The notes under the pieces were generated by a model. It was not told the DNA's origin and did not search any database. It saw only the letters and a list, made by a program, of their open reading frames with translations. Of a DNA stretch of 64,000 nucleotides, positions 41,083 to 51,600 are shown piece by piece. Positions within the stretch are counted from its first letter, which is position 1. The number at the start of each line of letters is the position of its first letter. The stretch comes from CAXMQZ01 sp963707075 (GTDB lineage: Bacteria > Acidobacteriota > Thermoanaerobaculia > Multivoradales > JAHEKO01): NCBI GenBank assembly GCA_963707075.1, contig CAVPOX010000001.1, positions 124,001 through 188,000 on the forward strand, written 5' to 3'. Both the position numbers and the translations under genes were made by a program.

Positions 41083-42468
41083 ATGGGAATCAATCGGCGC
41101 GAGGTTCTGCAATCGCTCGGCATGGCTGGTGCCGGGTTGGCGCTGGGCTGTGGTCGATGGGGAAACAGGTCCAACGGTGCGATCGCTCGCCTTGTCGCAT
41201 CGACCGCACTGATCGATACGCACGAGCACCTTCCGGACGAGGTCGATCGGCTTGCTGGGCACGGGTTACCTTGTAATGATTGGAGCCTGCTGTTTCACGA
41301 CTATCTCTCGGAGGATCTGCTATCGGCAGGGATGTCGCGGGAGGACCATGCCAGATTCTTCTCGCCGGGCCTCGATCCTCTGGAGAAGTGGCCGCTGCTA
41401 GAGCCCTTCTGGACCCGGGTGAGGCACACCGGGTTTGCGCAGGCGGTCCGAATCTCCATGCAGGCGCTGTATGGGATCGATGCGTTGAGTGCAGCAACGA
41501 TTCCGCGACTCCAGGCAGCCTACGAGGAGCTCAGGGCTCCGGGGTTCTACGAAAAGATCCTGCGGGGTTCGGCACACATCGAGTCCTGTCAGGTCAACAC
41601 TCAGGGGGTGCCGTTCCACGAGTCCAGGCAGCCCGGGATGCTCATGCAGGATCTGAGCTTCCAAAACCTGCATATCGAGCCCGACGTCGAGGAACTCTCG
41701 TCAGCGTCGGGTATCGAGGTGGCATCCCTCGGCGGTTGGCACGACGTGATCCGTTGGTGGTTCGCAAAATATGCGAACTTCGCAGTCGCAGCCAAGAGTC
41801 AGGGCGCTTACCTTCGAGGTCTCAACTACCGGAGGGTGGAACCCGAAGAGGCGGAACCGCTCTTCGATCGCTTCCTGAGCGGGGAACAACTGCCCAGAGA
41901 AGAGCTGAAGATTCTGGAGGATCATCTCTTCTGGTTCTGTGTCGATCAGGCCACCGAGCATCGGCTACCCGTCAAGATTCACACGGGTTATCTGGCCGGT
42001 CAGCGACTCAACCAGTTCCGCCGCATCACCCAGCACACCCCTGACATCATCGAGCTCTGCAACAAGGGGCCTGCCACCAGCTGGGTCTTCCTGCACATGG
42101 GCTATCCAAATTGGCAGGAGCTCATCGCCGTGGTCAAGAAGTACCCCAACGCCTACGCTGAAATGAGCTGGGCGTGGGCCATCGATCCCGCCAGTGCCCG
42201 TGAGTTCCTCAAGAGACTGCTGGTTGCAGCACCCGCCAACAAGGTCTTTCCCTTCGGCGGCGACTACTCGGTGGTGGAGTGCGTCCTGGGCCATGCCGTC
42301 ATGGCGCGCCGAGGCATTACTCGAGCACTGGAAGAGCTGGTCGCCGACGACTGGCTGTCTGAAGACGATGCCATAGACATGGTGGAGCCGCTCCTTCTTG
42401 GCAACGCCAGCCAGTTCTTTCGCCTACAGGAGAAGACCAAGTTCCTGTCGCAAGTCCCTTGGCTCTAG
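41083..42468 (+). CDS. Exported amidohydrolase-superfamily protein
   Basis: 461 residues. N-terminal twin-Arg-like start MGINRREVLQSLGMAGAGLALGC, with a lipobox LALGC (Cys about 23), so probably a lipoprotein exported by Tat. The rest is an amidohydrolase TIM barrel: LIDTHEHLPDEVDR (HxH), VKIHTGYLAGQRL, FLHMGYPNWQELIAVVKKYPNAYAEMSW and FPFGGDYSVVECVLGHAVM with the metal-binding Asp. The pattern recalls the amidohydrolase-2/uronate isomerase branch. TTGTAG at 41025 and TAGGCT at 41048 are a possible promoter; AGGAG at 41061 is 17 bases from the ATG, farther than usual. The substrate is unknown; a sugar lactone or uronate would fit the nearby glycosidases. Confidence 0.85.
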   Translation: MGINRREVLQSLGMAGAGLALGCGRWGNRSNGAIARLVASTALIDTHEHLPDEVDRLAGHGLPCNDWSLLFHDYLSEDLLSAGMSREDHARFFSPGLDPLEKWPLLEPFWTRVRHTGFAQAVRISMQALYGIDALSAATIPRLQAAYEELRAPGFYEKILRGSAHIESCQVNTQGVPFHESRQPGMLMQDLSFQNLHIEPDVEELSSASGIEVASLGGWHDVIRWWFAKYANFAVAAKSQGAYLRGLNYRRVEPEEAEPLFDRFLSGEQLPREELKILEDHLFWFCVDQATEHRLPVKIHTGYLAGQRLNQFRRITQHTPDIIELCNKGPATSWVFLHMGYPNWQELIAVVKKYPNAYAEMSWAWAIDPASAREFLKRLLVAAPANKVFPFGGDYSVVECVLGHAVMARRGITRALEELVADDWLSEDDAIDMVEPLLLGNASQFFRLQEKTKFLSQVPWL

Positions 42469-42508
42469 CTCTGGCAGTCGGTTCCCACAGATCGAGCTGC
42501 CGGCTCAG

Positions 42509-42700
42509 CTACAACGGAACTCCCGAGTCTCTGCTGAGGTGCTCTTCGAGGGCGTCCAGTCGCCGCTCGATCTCGTGGAGCTTGTACAGGATCAGGATAT
42601 GAGTTTTCTTGGCGTCGATTCCGACCGGACTGTCTTCGCTGCCAATCAACTTCTCAAGCTCGGCCTGGGTTGCCGCAGAAATCTCGAAGTCCATGCTCAT
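42509..42700 (-). CDS. Small acidic protein with coiled-coil end
   Basis: 63 residues from the ATG at 42700, with GGAG 9 bases upstream; longer in-frame starts run through sequence with no coding look. Residues 1-35 read as a short alpha/beta stretch (MSMDFEISAATQAELEKL, then SEDSPVGIDAKK), and 36-58 form an amphipathic helix (ILYKLHEIERRLDALEEHL) that could dimerise. I do not recognise the family. It is convergent with the amidohydrolase gene and divergent from the TonB receptor gene. Confidence 0.6.
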   Translation of the reverse strand: MSMDFEISAATQAELEKLIGSEDSPVGIDAKKTHILILYKLHEIERRLDALEEHLSRDSGVPL

Positions 42701-42860
42701 GGGCGTTCTCCGGAGGCTGTGAATCCTCAATGTACTCGGTAGGAAGGTCTGCGGCAAGCGGCTGCGACGGTCCCAGTACGTGACCCGGTTGTCGAACGGC
42801 CGCGGCCCCTGGCGAGCCTCGGTCAGCAGGCGCCTTCGAATATCTTCTTGCATTTTCCCA

Positions 42861-42895
42861 ATTCTTGCTTTACTTTCTATTGTGCATACAAACAG
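42861..42895 (+). promoter_or_regulatory. Candidate DeoR operator/promoter upstream of TonB receptor 1
   Basis: An AT-rich stretch in an otherwise GC-rich region, with CTTTACTTTCTATTG and a -10-like CATACA, 38 bases before the receptor gene. It shares TTTACTT with the AT-rich stretch upstream of the second DeoR gene (58443-58500). DeoR-type regulators of the AgaR/GlpR kind bind runs of CTTTC-like repeats. The call is an inference from position and this short match. Confidence 0.35.
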
Positions 42896-42932
42896 TCGGT
42901 AGCAGCGACGTGAATCGGGAGGAGGCTACGTC

Positions 42933-45716
42933 ATGCGAAATTCGATGCGAATGCTTGGAGTGCTCTTGGTACTCGTGGTTCTCGCGACGGGCGCAAGTGC
43001 GCAAACGACTGGGACGATCCGCGGCGTTGTTACGGACCAGGATGGGACTGTTCTGCCTGGAGTGACCATCACCGTATCGGTTCCTGATCGAGGAACTTCT
43101 CGTACAGCCGTGACCGGAGAAAGTGGCCGATTCGCTTTTCCTGCCCTGGCTGTCGACACTTACGATATGACCGCCACTCTAGAGGGATTTCAAACCCAGG
43201 AGGTAGCAGACATCAGGGTGGGAATTGCCGCTACTGTCATGCTGGAGGTCAAGATGCCGCTGGGTTCTGTGAGCGACACGATCACCGTCTCTGGAACACC
43301 AGTACTCGACAAGACGAGCTCGAGCGTCTCCACGGATTTCAGCGTCGAGATGGTGGAGGATCTGCCGACCCAACGGTATTTCTACGACCTGCTGGCCGTG
43401 ACCCCAGGAGTCAGCCAGCAGTCCGAAGGCAGCGATAGCCTCACCGTCTTCGGTTCGAGCACTCAGTCCAACTCCTGGAGTGTCGACGGGCAAGATGCGA
43501 CCAATGTCGATACCGGAAGGTCCTATTGGTGGATCAACCCCGACACGATTGAAGAGATCCAGGCCCTTGCCATCGGCGCTCCGGCGCAGTTCGGCAATAT
43601 GTCAGGTGGGGCATTCAACGTGGTGACCAAGTCGGGTACCAACGAGTTCAAGGGCTCGCTGACCGCCTTTTACCAAGCCCCGGGTCTTACCGACGAGAAC
43701 GTCGAGATCAACGGTCTATCCTTCAATCGCGACGAGTTTCTGGATTTCAGCGCCACGCTGGGAGGCCCGATTGTGCGTGACAAGGTCTGGTTCTTTGCTG
43801 CGTATCAGAACTTCAGTGATACCTACTCGGACCCGGGTGTCGATCCGGCCTATCCCAACCTCTATCCGTCGATCAAGTACGACGTGAAGTTGAATGCTGC
43901 CATCAATCAGAGCACGCTGATGGACGCCAAGTTCCATCTGGAGGACTGGGAGTGGGAGTACGGTGATGCGTATTCGACGCCCTCGGCACAAGGCAATCAG
44001 GGCGGGAGCAATCCGGCATGGGGTATCGGTTTCGACACGGTTCTGAACGAGAAGAACCTCCTGGAGATCGGCTACGCAGGCTGGAGAGGTGATGAGCATT
44101 GGCAATCCAGGACTGGCAGTACCGAGGATCCCTTCTTCGACCAATCGCCGCCTGGCGGTGGGCCATGGCTTTACAGTGGCGGCCTTTTGTATCCCTATCA
44201 GTACGACCTGGGGCGCGATCAGGCCGATATCACCCTGTCGACTCATGCGGACGAATTTCTCAAGGGCGACCACGAATTCAAGTTCGGTGTCGCCTACGGA
44301 CAGGGCTCTGCTGATACCGTGTTGACCAGTGGACCCCAGGGACGTTACTACTACCGGTATGAATACGTCTACGAGTACTACGGCTACGAGTACGCCTACC
44401 CTTACTACTACCGGGCCACCGCCCGTGCGTATCACTACGGGGCCGATTCGGAGACCCTGTCGGCCTTTGTCGACGATTCCTGGCAGATCACACCCAGGCT
44501 GACCCTCAATCTGGGGATTCGTTTCGACAAGATCAATTCCGACATTCCGGATTTTGCAAGACTGGACCGTTTCTCGAATGAGACGGGCGAAACGATTCCG
44601 GGCCTCAAGGACGCGGTCGATTGGAGCCTCTGGTCGCCGCGGCTTGGCTTTGCCTGGAGGATGGGCGATAAGAGTGTTTTTCGCGGCTTCTACGGCAAGT
44701 TCTACGACCAAAACGTCACTGGCAACTGGTACGCGCCGCCACCCGATGCCCCCAGCTATCTGTACGAGTGGTCGGACTCGCTCGACGGCCCGTGGAACTT
44801 CAGCTACCTATGGACCCAGAGCGGGACCACCGTCGATCCGAATCTGAAGGCTCCAGAGACCGACCAGTTCAGCCTCGGATACGAGAGGCAGTTAGGCACC
44901 TATTACACCGTTGGCATCCAGGGTGTCTACAAGGACACCAGGAACCTGATCGGGTTCGAGATTCTGGGTGATGGGGTGTACGAGATGCTTCCCTGGGTCA
45001 ACCCGTTTACCGGCGAAGTCACCGAGTTGGCCAGCATCATCGAGGAGCCAACCAGGTGGAAGGGTAATCGGCCTGGCGAAGGCTCGCTGGCAGAGCCGGG
45101 AGCGGTGTTCGAACAGGACTTCCAGGGAGTGGTTGTGTCATTCAACCGGCCCTTCAGAAAGGGCTGGGGAATGATGGCGTCTTATACCTATTCAAAATCG
45201 ACCGGATTACTTCCAGACCCGCTCTCAGAGAATCAAGGCGATCCCTTCTATACCTCGCGTAATGGGTCCGATCCGAACAACTGGATCAACTCCAGGCAGG
45301 CGCTCCAGAACGAGCGCCGCAACGTCGTCCAATTGCAGGGATCCTACGATCTTCCATGGAAGCTGAGATCCAACGTGGTCTACCGATTTCTCGATGGGAA
45401 ACCCTACGGTCGGCACCTGACGGTGGGCAGCATGGCGTCACTGACGCCGCTCAACCAGGGATCGCAGACCGTGATTGCCATCCCGGCAGACTCGTCTACC
45501 ACCCGGCCGGATCAGCACATGCTCGACATCACCCTGGGCAGAGCCTTTACTGTAGGGCCGGTGGAGCTGCTGCTCGATTTGCAGTTGTACAATGCCTTCA
45601 ACACCGACACCTACCAGTACTGGGAGACTCTGAACGTGCCGCCGGGTGACACGTATGTTCCGTCCTCGTACGTCTTCCCTCGCCGTCTGCAGCTACGTGC
45701 TGGATTGCGGTTCTGA
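42933..45716 (+). CDS. TonB-dependent receptor, carboxypeptidase-regulatory-like, copy 1
   Basis: 927 residues, ATG at 42933 after GGGAGGAGG. Signal peptide about 1-24 (LGVLLVLVVLATGASAQ). Residues about 25-105 are an N-terminal carboxypeptidase regulatory-like domain (TTGTIRGVVTDQDGTVLPGVTITV), then a plug (about 120-230, NSWSVDGQDATNV, GAFNVVTKSGTNEFKG) and a 22-strand barrel ending QLRAGLRF. This is the Oar/SusC-like type abundant in Acidobacteria. A Tyr-rich loop (about 472-492, YEYVYEYYGYEYAYPYYY) is unusual. Its twin of identical length is at 54758-57541 on the other strand. Followed by a DeoR gene; probably imports a galactoside or related sugar. Confidence 0.93.
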   Translation: MRNSMRMLGVLLVLVVLATGASAQTTGTIRGVVTDQDGTVLPGVTITVSVPDRGTSRTAVTGESGRFAFPALAVDTYDMTATLEGFQTQEVADIRVGIAATVMLEVKMPLGSVSDTITVSGTPVLDKTSSSVSTDFSVEMVEDLPTQRYFYDLLAVTPGVSQQSEGSDSLTVFGSSTQSNSWSVDGQDATNVDTGRSYWWINPDTIEEIQALAIGAPAQFGNMSGGAFNVVTKSGTNEFKGSLTAFYQAPGLTDENVEINGLSFNRDEFLDFSATLGGPIVRDKVWFFAAYQNFSDTYSDPGVDPAYPNLYPSIKYDVKLNAAINQSTLMDAKFHLEDWEWEYGDAYSTPSAQGNQGGSNPAWGIGFDTVLNEKNLLEIGYAGWRGDEHWQSRTGSTEDPFFDQSPPGGGPWLYSGGLLYPYQYDLGRDQADITLSTHADEFLKGDHEFKFGVAYGQGSADTVLTSGPQGRYYYRYEYVYEYYGYEYAYPYYYRATARAYHYGADSETLSAFVDDSWQITPRLTLNLGIRFDKINSDIPDFARLDRFSNETGETIPGLKDAVDWSLWSPRLGFAWRMGDKSVFRGFYGKFYDQNVTGNWYAPPPDAPSYLYEWSDSLDGPWNFSYLWTQSGTTVDPNLKAPETDQFSLGYERQLGTYYTVGIQGVYKDTRNLIGFEILGDGVYEMLPWVNPFTGEVTELASIIEEPTRWKGNRPGEGSLAEPGAVFEQDFQGVVVSFNRPFRKGWGMMASYTYSKSTGLLPDPLSENQGDPFYTSRNGSDPNNWINSRQALQNERRNVVQLQGSYDLPWKLRSNVVYRFLDGKPYGRHLTVGSMASLTPLNQGSQTVIAIPADSSTTRPDQHMLDITLGRAFTVGPVELLLDLQLYNAFNTDTYQYWETLNVPPGDTYVPSSYVFPRRLQLRAGLRF

Positions 45717-45744
45717 GCTGGGTACTCTTGGCCGAGAAATCGGA

Positions 45745-46566
45745 ATGGCTGATGTGACGACGAGTAGTGTACGACCGGTCTCGCTGGGCGCCGCTGTGCG
45801 TCATCAGGAGATCTGCAAGGCCCTGGCCTCTGCCGGTCGAGTCAGCATCTCCGAGCTGACCGACCAGCTCGAGGTCACCTCGGTGACGATTCGCGAGGAC
45901 CTCAAATTCCTCGAGGAGCAGGGCCTGTTGGTGCGGACTCGCGGCGGTGCCCTGGCCAAACCGGATAAGCGGATCGAAAGCGCCCTCGAGCAGACCAGCA
46001 TGACCAATCGGGCGGAGAAACAAGCGATCGCCAGATACGGTGCCGCGCTCGTGCAGAGCGGTCAGACGGTCATGATAGATGTGGGCTCGACCACCACGGA
46101 ACTCGCCCATGCGCTGTCGACTGACCTGAATGGAGTGACGGTCATCACCAACGGACTCAACATCGCCTTGAGTCTGGAGAGGGCGCCGGGAATCTCAGTC
46201 ATAGTGACTGGCGGCACTCTGCGTTCCCTCCAGCACTCCTTGGTGGCGCCGATGGCCACACTTCTGTTGAGCAAGTTGCAAGCCGACGTTGCCTTCATCG
46301 GCTGCAACGGTGTCGATCGGGTTCGCGGTTTCACCAACGCTAACATCGCGGAGGCCGAGATCAAGCAGGCGATGCTGGAATCGGCGGACTACAGCATCTT
46401 CCTGGCCGATCACGAGAAGATCGGGAGCGTCTCGTCGGCATTTGTGGCTGACATCGACAGTGCGGACCTCCTGGTCACGGACAGCGGTGCCGATCCTGAG
46501 ACGCTCGAGTCGTTTCAGGACAGTGGTCTCGAGGTGAAGGTCGTCGAGGTAGCGTCTCGAGACTGA
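45745..46566 (+). CDS. DeoR-family transcriptional regulator, copy 1
   Basis: 273 residues from the ATG at 45745. N-terminal HTH (about 15-65): ICKALASAGRVSISELTDQLEVTSVTIREDLKFLEEQG, with the family's TRGGAL wing. C-terminal effector domain (about 85-265): MIDVGSTTTELAHAL, VITNGLNIALSLE, VTGGTLRSLQHSLVAP and IGCNGVD, the DeoRC sugar-phosphate sensor fold. It follows the TonB receptor gene by 28 bases and precedes the nucleotidyltransferase. A paralogue at 57.5 kb is beside the second receptor. DeoR proteins usually repress sugar genes and are released by a phosphosugar, here perhaps galactose 1-phosphate. Confidence 0.93.
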   Translation: MADVTTSSVRPVSLGAAVRHQEICKALASAGRVSISELTDQLEVTSVTIREDLKFLEEQGLLVRTRGGALAKPDKRIESALEQTSMTNRAEKQAIARYGAALVQSGQTVMIDVGSTTTELAHALSTDLNGVTVITNGLNIALSLERAPGISVIVTGGTLRSLQHSLVAPMATLLLSKLQADVAFIGCNGVDRVRGFTNANIAEAEIKQAMLESADYSIFLADHEKIGSVSSAFVADIDSADLLVTDSGADPETLESFQDSGLEVKVVEVASRD

Positions 46567-46589
46567 ATGAGATTGGGGGAGGGGGTTTC

Positions 46590-47498
46590 ATGGGTCCAAC
46601 TCTGGTAGCTCTGGCCGCCGGTGTGGGGAGTCGATACGGCGGGCTGAAACAGCTCGAACCGGTTGGCCCCAGCGGTGAGACGCTCCTGGAATACTCGGTC
46701 TACGACGCTTTGCGAGCCGGGTTCTCGCGAGTGGTTCTCGTCGTGGGTCCCAAGACGGAATCCTTGTTTCGTGAAGCTTTCGCCGATGGAATGGCGCGGC
46801 GGGTTCCGATCTCCTACGTCTGTCAGTCCGTCGATACCCTTCCCGCGGGCCTGACACCGGTGGCAGGTCGGGTCAAGCCCTGGGGAACCGGTCAAGCTGT
46901 CCTGGCCGCCGAGCCCGAAGTGGACGGGGCGTTTGCGGTCGTCAACGCCGATGACTTCTATGGTGCTGAGTCGTACCGCGAGCTGGGCCGCTTCCTCGTT
47001 CAGTCCCATGGCGGAGATCTGTGGCGCTTCTCCATGGTCGGCTTTGAGCTCGGTCAGACTTTGAGCGCTTCGGGTTCAGTTTCCCGGGCGCTCTGTCGAA
47101 TCGACGAGGACCGCCACCTGAAGGAGATTGTCGAAGTCCTCGAGGTCTGGAGGCACGAGAGCGGCGGTGTATACACCGATGATGCCGGTCAGCGGATTGT
47201 CGTGCCGGGTGACCAGATCGTGTCGATGAACATGTGGGGTTTCACGCCTGCGTTGTTTGCCGTATTGCGCTGCCGCTTCGCCGAGTTTCTCGCACAGTCG
47301 GGACTGGTCGAGGGCTCGGAGTTCCTGGTTCCGGAAGTGGTTCAGGATCTCGTTCATGCGGGTCGTGCCCAGGTCGACGTGCTCGATCACGCCGGGCAGT
47401 GGTGCGGAATCACCTATCCCGAAGACCGGGAACACGTAGCGGGAATCATTGCGTCAATGGTGGTGCAGGGTGAGTACCCTGAGAGGCTGTGGGCATGA
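46590..47498 (+). CDS. Sugar-phosphate nucleotidyltransferase-like protein
   Basis: 302 residues. ATG at 46590 after GGGGGAGGGGG. Rossmann-like nucleotidyltransferase with LVALAAGVGSRYGGLKQL at the N-terminus (the GxGxRxGGxK nucleotide loop), FAVVNADDFYG (metal-binding Asp pair), GFTPALFAVL and GSEFLVPEVVQDLV. This is the RmlA/GlmU/UGP kind. In this locus, which has galactokinase but no galT, it could transfer a nucleotide to galactose 1-phosphate; UTP-glucose pyrophosphorylase is the alternative. It overlaps the esterase gene by 4 bases. Family is secure, substrate is inferred. Confidence 0.88.
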   Translation: MGPTLVALAAGVGSRYGGLKQLEPVGPSGETLLEYSVYDALRAGFSRVVLVVGPKTESLFREAFADGMARRVPISYVCQSVDTLPAGLTPVAGRVKPWGTGQAVLAAEPEVDGAFAVVNADDFYGAESYRELGRFLVQSHGGDLWRFSMVGFELGQTLSASGSVSRALCRIDEDRHLKEIVEVLEVWRHESGGVYTDDAGQRIVVPGDQIVSMNMWGFTPALFAVLRCRFAEFLAQSGLVEGSEFLVPEVVQDLVHAGRAQVDVLDHAGQWCGITYPEDREHVAGIIASMVVQGEYPERLWA

Positions 47499-48592
47499 AG
47501 AGGGCCGCCGGCGGGATCGACAGATCCATTTGTGGTCCGCTGCTACGGCTGCTGGTCGGGGTGGTTCTGTTGACACCGGTCGGTAGTGCTTATGCATCTG
47601 AAGCGCGGGCGAGCTCGGGGTGCGGCCAGACCCCTGCATTGGCCCCAGGGGAGAGCGCCGACTTCTCGATCGAGGTGGGAAACCTCGATCGAGAATACCG
47701 CTTGCACCTGCCTCGAGGCTACGATCCGGCCCGACCGGTGAGTCTGGTGCTGGACTTTCACGGTTATACGGGCACGGCGGAGGATGAAGAAGTCAACACG
47801 ACCCGATTCAGCCCGCATGCGGATGCCAACGGGTATGTGATCGTCTTTCCTCAGGGCACCGGATTCGTGGCCCCAACGGGTCAGAGAATCACCTCGTGGA
47901 ACGATCTGGCTGGGAACGCCTCACTCGGTCCGCTGGGACCGGTTTGCTCCGATTCGGCGTTCAAGTACCCGAATCCGCCGGAGTGTGGTGAGCCTCGGCC
48001 CTGCGTCTGGGCGACATGCCATGACGACCTCGGGTTCATCGACCGACTGTTGGACGAGCTCGAGCAGACTCTCTGTGTCGATCTCGATCGGATCTATGCC
48101 ACCGGTATGAGCAACGGCGCGATGTTCGTGCATCGTCTGGGGTGTGCCATGCCGGAGCGTTTTGCGGCTATTGCGCCAGTGAGTGGCACTCTCGCCAGAG
48201 GTTTCAACTGTGCACCCAGCGCAACGACGCCGATTTCCATCATGAATATCTACGGCAGTGAGGACCGCTACGTCGATCTCGAGAATTCGATGAGCTCGGA
48301 CGGCTACTACTACACTTCGGCCAAGGATGTGATGGCCAAGTGGGCGGGACCTGAGTCACAGAACTGCGCGACCACACCCTCGCGGTACGCGACGTCGAAA
48401 GACGGCACGCTCGACCTCGAGTGTGCGCAGCAGGCCGATTGCGGAACCGGCGCCGAAGTCGTCAATTGCGCGTGGACGGGAGGCCACGACTGGCCCAAGG
48501 ACGGGGACCACGACTTCGGCAACCAGATCATCTGGGACTTCTTCTCCAAGCACAGCCGGGCGGACTATCGAGCCGCTGACAACAGCGACTGA
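47495..48592 (+). CDS. Exported polyhydroxybutyrate-depolymerase/feruloyl-esterase-type hydrolase
   Basis: 365 residues from the ATG at 47495, which overlaps the nucleotidyltransferase stop. Signal peptide about 1-35 (LLRLLVGVVLLTPVGSAYA). Alpha/beta hydrolase of the LpqC/PHB-depolymerase esterase group: LVLDFHGYTG (oxyanion), YVIVFPQG, DDLGFIDRLLDEL, the nucleophile Ser in ATGMSNGAMFVHRL and the His in GGHDWP. Several Cys (CSD, CGEPRPCVWATC, CAQQADC) suggest disulfides. Known relatives release acetyl or feruloyl groups from plant polysaccharides, which would help expose galactosides for the neighbouring beta-galactosidase. It converges on that gene, 31 bases apart. Confidence 0.88.
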   Translation: MKRAAGGIDRSICGPLLRLLVGVVLLTPVGSAYASEARASSGCGQTPALAPGESADFSIEVGNLDREYRLHLPRGYDPARPVSLVLDFHGYTGTAEDEEVNTTRFSPHADANGYVIVFPQGTGFVAPTGQRITSWNDLAGNASLGPLGPVCSDSAFKYPNPPECGEPRPCVWATCHDDLGFIDRLLDELEQTLCVDLDRIYATGMSNGAMFVHRLGCAMPERFAAIAPVSGTLARGFNCAPSATTPISIMNIYGSEDRYVDLENSMSSDGYYYTSAKDVMAKWAGPESQNCATTPSRYATSKDGTLDLECAQQADCGTGAEVVNCAWTGGHDWPKDGDHDFGNQIIWDFFSKHSRADYRAADNSD

Positions 48593-48623
48593 CCGTCCGC
48601 GATCCTGGAGTCCAGTTCTGCGA

Positions 48624-51600
48624 CTAGTCCGAGGTGACCGGTCGCAAGCGGAACGAGTAGGAGAATGCCTGCGGCTCGAGAATGTGCTGGGGTAGGGGTC
48701 TGGCTCCCCAGCTGTCCTCGCCGCCCACCCCGGTCTGTCTATAGTCGAGATTGAGGGTCACGAAGTCGCGTCTCTCCATCTCGTATTCGTGCTTCGCTCT
48801 CTCGATGTCCTCTGTGGTGTAGAAGAGCGCGGCCGCGCTCAGCAGCGGCATCCCGACCGCCTCGATACCCACACCATCGTTTCTGGTCAAGGAGACCCAG
48901 CGCACATCGGTCTTGTTGCCCGTCTCCTGTGGCTCCGAGTAGTCGAAGTACTGGTCGACGACCCTGCCTCTGTAGACGCCCACCGGAGCGCCAGCCTGGC
49001 GATCCCAGTAAGTCTCATGGGGCCCGCGCCCGTACCATTCGATGGTGTCGAATTCAGCGGGGATCGTCATCTGCATCCCGAAGCGGGGCATCTCTGCCAA
49101 GGGCTTGTCTCCAGGAACGAAGTTGTTGTCGACGCGGATCTCGCCAGTGCCGAAGACCGTATAGGAGATGTCATTGTCGCTGTCCACATCCGGCAGCTTG
49201 CCTTGAAAGCGGATCTCCACCACTCCGGGCAGGCGCTTTGCCACGGCGACGGCGGACACCTGCCAGTTCTGGCTCGCCGCCTTCCAGGCGGCGGCCCGCT
49301 CCGGCAGGTTGTTCCCTTTGTCGTTGTCGGTGGGAGCACGCCAGAAATGCGGGCGGGGACCTGAGCGGATCAGCTCGACGCCATCGACGATCCATGACGT
49401 GATCGTGCCGGCGAGCTTGTCGAAGGTGACGGAGAAGGCGTCTCCCGAGACTGTGACGGTCGCTTCCGACTCGTCGATCGCCAGTTCGGGCATGGCCGCG
49501 AAATCGCGATCCGGAACGGCAGCCTCGAAGGGCAGCTTTAACTGTTCCCAGGCCACTTCGTGGCCGGCATCCGCCCAGGGCGCGGCTTCGGTCAGCTGGA
49601 AGCTCAGATTGAGCCAGTACTCGACTCCGGGTTGCGGCTCTATTGGCGGGTACGCAATCGTCACGGTGCCGCTCGCTCTCGGGGTGATATCGAGCTGCGG
49701 CAGGATTCCCTCGCCGATCTTGTGACCATCCGCCATGAGAGTCCAGGAACCGGTGACAAAATCGAGGCTCTTGAAATCGTAGCGGTTCTCGATAGCGAAT
49801 CGACCGGCTGCCAGATCCAGAGCTTCGACCCAGATGTATTGGTAGGCCTTCTTGATCTCGTACAGTCCCGGGTGGGGCGTCCGATCGGCCGAGACCAGGC
49901 CATTCATGCAGAAATTGTCGTCGTTGAAGACACCCTCCGGCTCGAAGTCGCCGCCATACCCGAAAAAAGTTTCACCAGGTCGGCCCGGCACCTCTTTCAG
50001 CAGCCCTTGATCGACCCAGTCCCAGACGAAGCCACCCTGCAGCTGCCGGTGCTCGTAAATCGCGTCCCAGTACTCCTTCACGCCACCGTTGCTGTTGCCC
50101 ATGGCGTGCGTGTACTCGCACAGAATCAGTGGACGATCGGAGTAGGTCTCGGCGTATTCGACGATCTCGTCGACGCTGGCATACATCGGCGCATAGATGT
50201 CGGTGTGAGGTCGCATCTCCGCCCGCTCGTAGTGGACCGGCCGTGACGGATCACGCTGATGGATCCAGGCACTGGCAGCTTCGAAATTGACTCCGTCGCC
50301 GGCCTCGTTGCCCATCGACCAGATGATGATCGAAGGGTGGTTCTTGTCCCGCTCGACCATGCTGGTGATGCGATCCATATGGGCCTTGCCCCACTCGGGC
50401 TTGTTGCCCAGGGTCTTGTCGGGCTCGTAGCCGATCCCGTGGGACTCGATGTTGGCCTCGTCGATGATGTACAGGCCGTATTCGTCGGCGAGGTCGTACC
50501 ACTCGGGCACGTTGGGATAGTGCGAGGTGCGGACCGCGTTGAGATTGAACCGCTTCATCAGCAGGATGTCCTCGATCATCGACTCCCTGGTGACGTAGTG
50601 GCCCGTGACCGGGTGGTGCTCGTGCCGGTTGGTTCCTTTGATCAGGATGGGAGCCCCGTTGATCAGCAGCTGGCCGTCCCTGATCTCAGACGAGCGAAAG
50701 CCGACCCTCGATCCGAGGACCTCCACCAACTCACCAGCGCCATCCTCCAACGTCAACAGCAGAGTGTAGAGATTGGGTTCTTCGGCGGACCATTTTGCGG
50801 GATTGATGACGGTGGCGGAGAGCTTGACGAGGGTGTCATCCTCTTTCTCGCCGGGAATGGAGACCTCGGCCGCCACAGGCTCGAGGACTTCGTTGCCCTC
50901 GGTATCGAGCAACTGGGCGACGACGCGCGCGCCCGTAGCGCTGTCGGCGAAGTTGCGTAGCCACAGGGTGATGTCCAGCTGAGCATCCGTGTAGCCCTCG
51001 TCGAGCATGGTGTCGACCTGGAAGTCGCGAATGTCGAGGTCGGCGACCGAGAAGAGAAAGACGTCGCGGAAGATGCCGCTGATGCGCCAAAAGTCCTGAC
51101 ACTCCAGATACGACCCATCGCTGTAGCGGTAGACTTCGGCGGCGAGGACATTCTCGCCAGCTTGCAGGTACGAAGTGATATTGAATTCGGCCGGGGTCCG
51201 GCTACCTTGACTGTACCCGACCTTCTTGCCGTTGACCCAGAGATAGAACGCCGAGTCGACGCCGGCAAAGTGAATGATGACCTGCCGTGCGTCCCATTCC
51301 TCCGGCATCGAGAATGTCCGCCGGTACGAGCCGATCGGGTTGAAGTCGTGGGGGACATTTGGCGGGTCGGCGTCACCCCAGGCATAGGCAATGTTGGTGT
51401 AGATCGGGTAGCCGTAGCCCTGCAACTGCCAGTTGGAGGGCACGGGAATCTCGTCCCAGTCGGTGACATCGAAGTCGGGACGATAGAAATCCACTGGCCT
51501 CGTATCTGGGTTGGGAGACCACTGAAACCTCCAGGGGCCGTTGAGAGATCTGAACCATGGAGAAGCTGTCGGGTCTCTGCGCAGAGCCGTCTCGGCATCG

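Noticed and set aside
43716..44711. Long frames antisense to both TonB receptors (also 56036-57031)
   Set aside because: They mirror each other because the receptors are paralogues; sequence is Val/Ile/Arg-rich shadow translation with no start signals.
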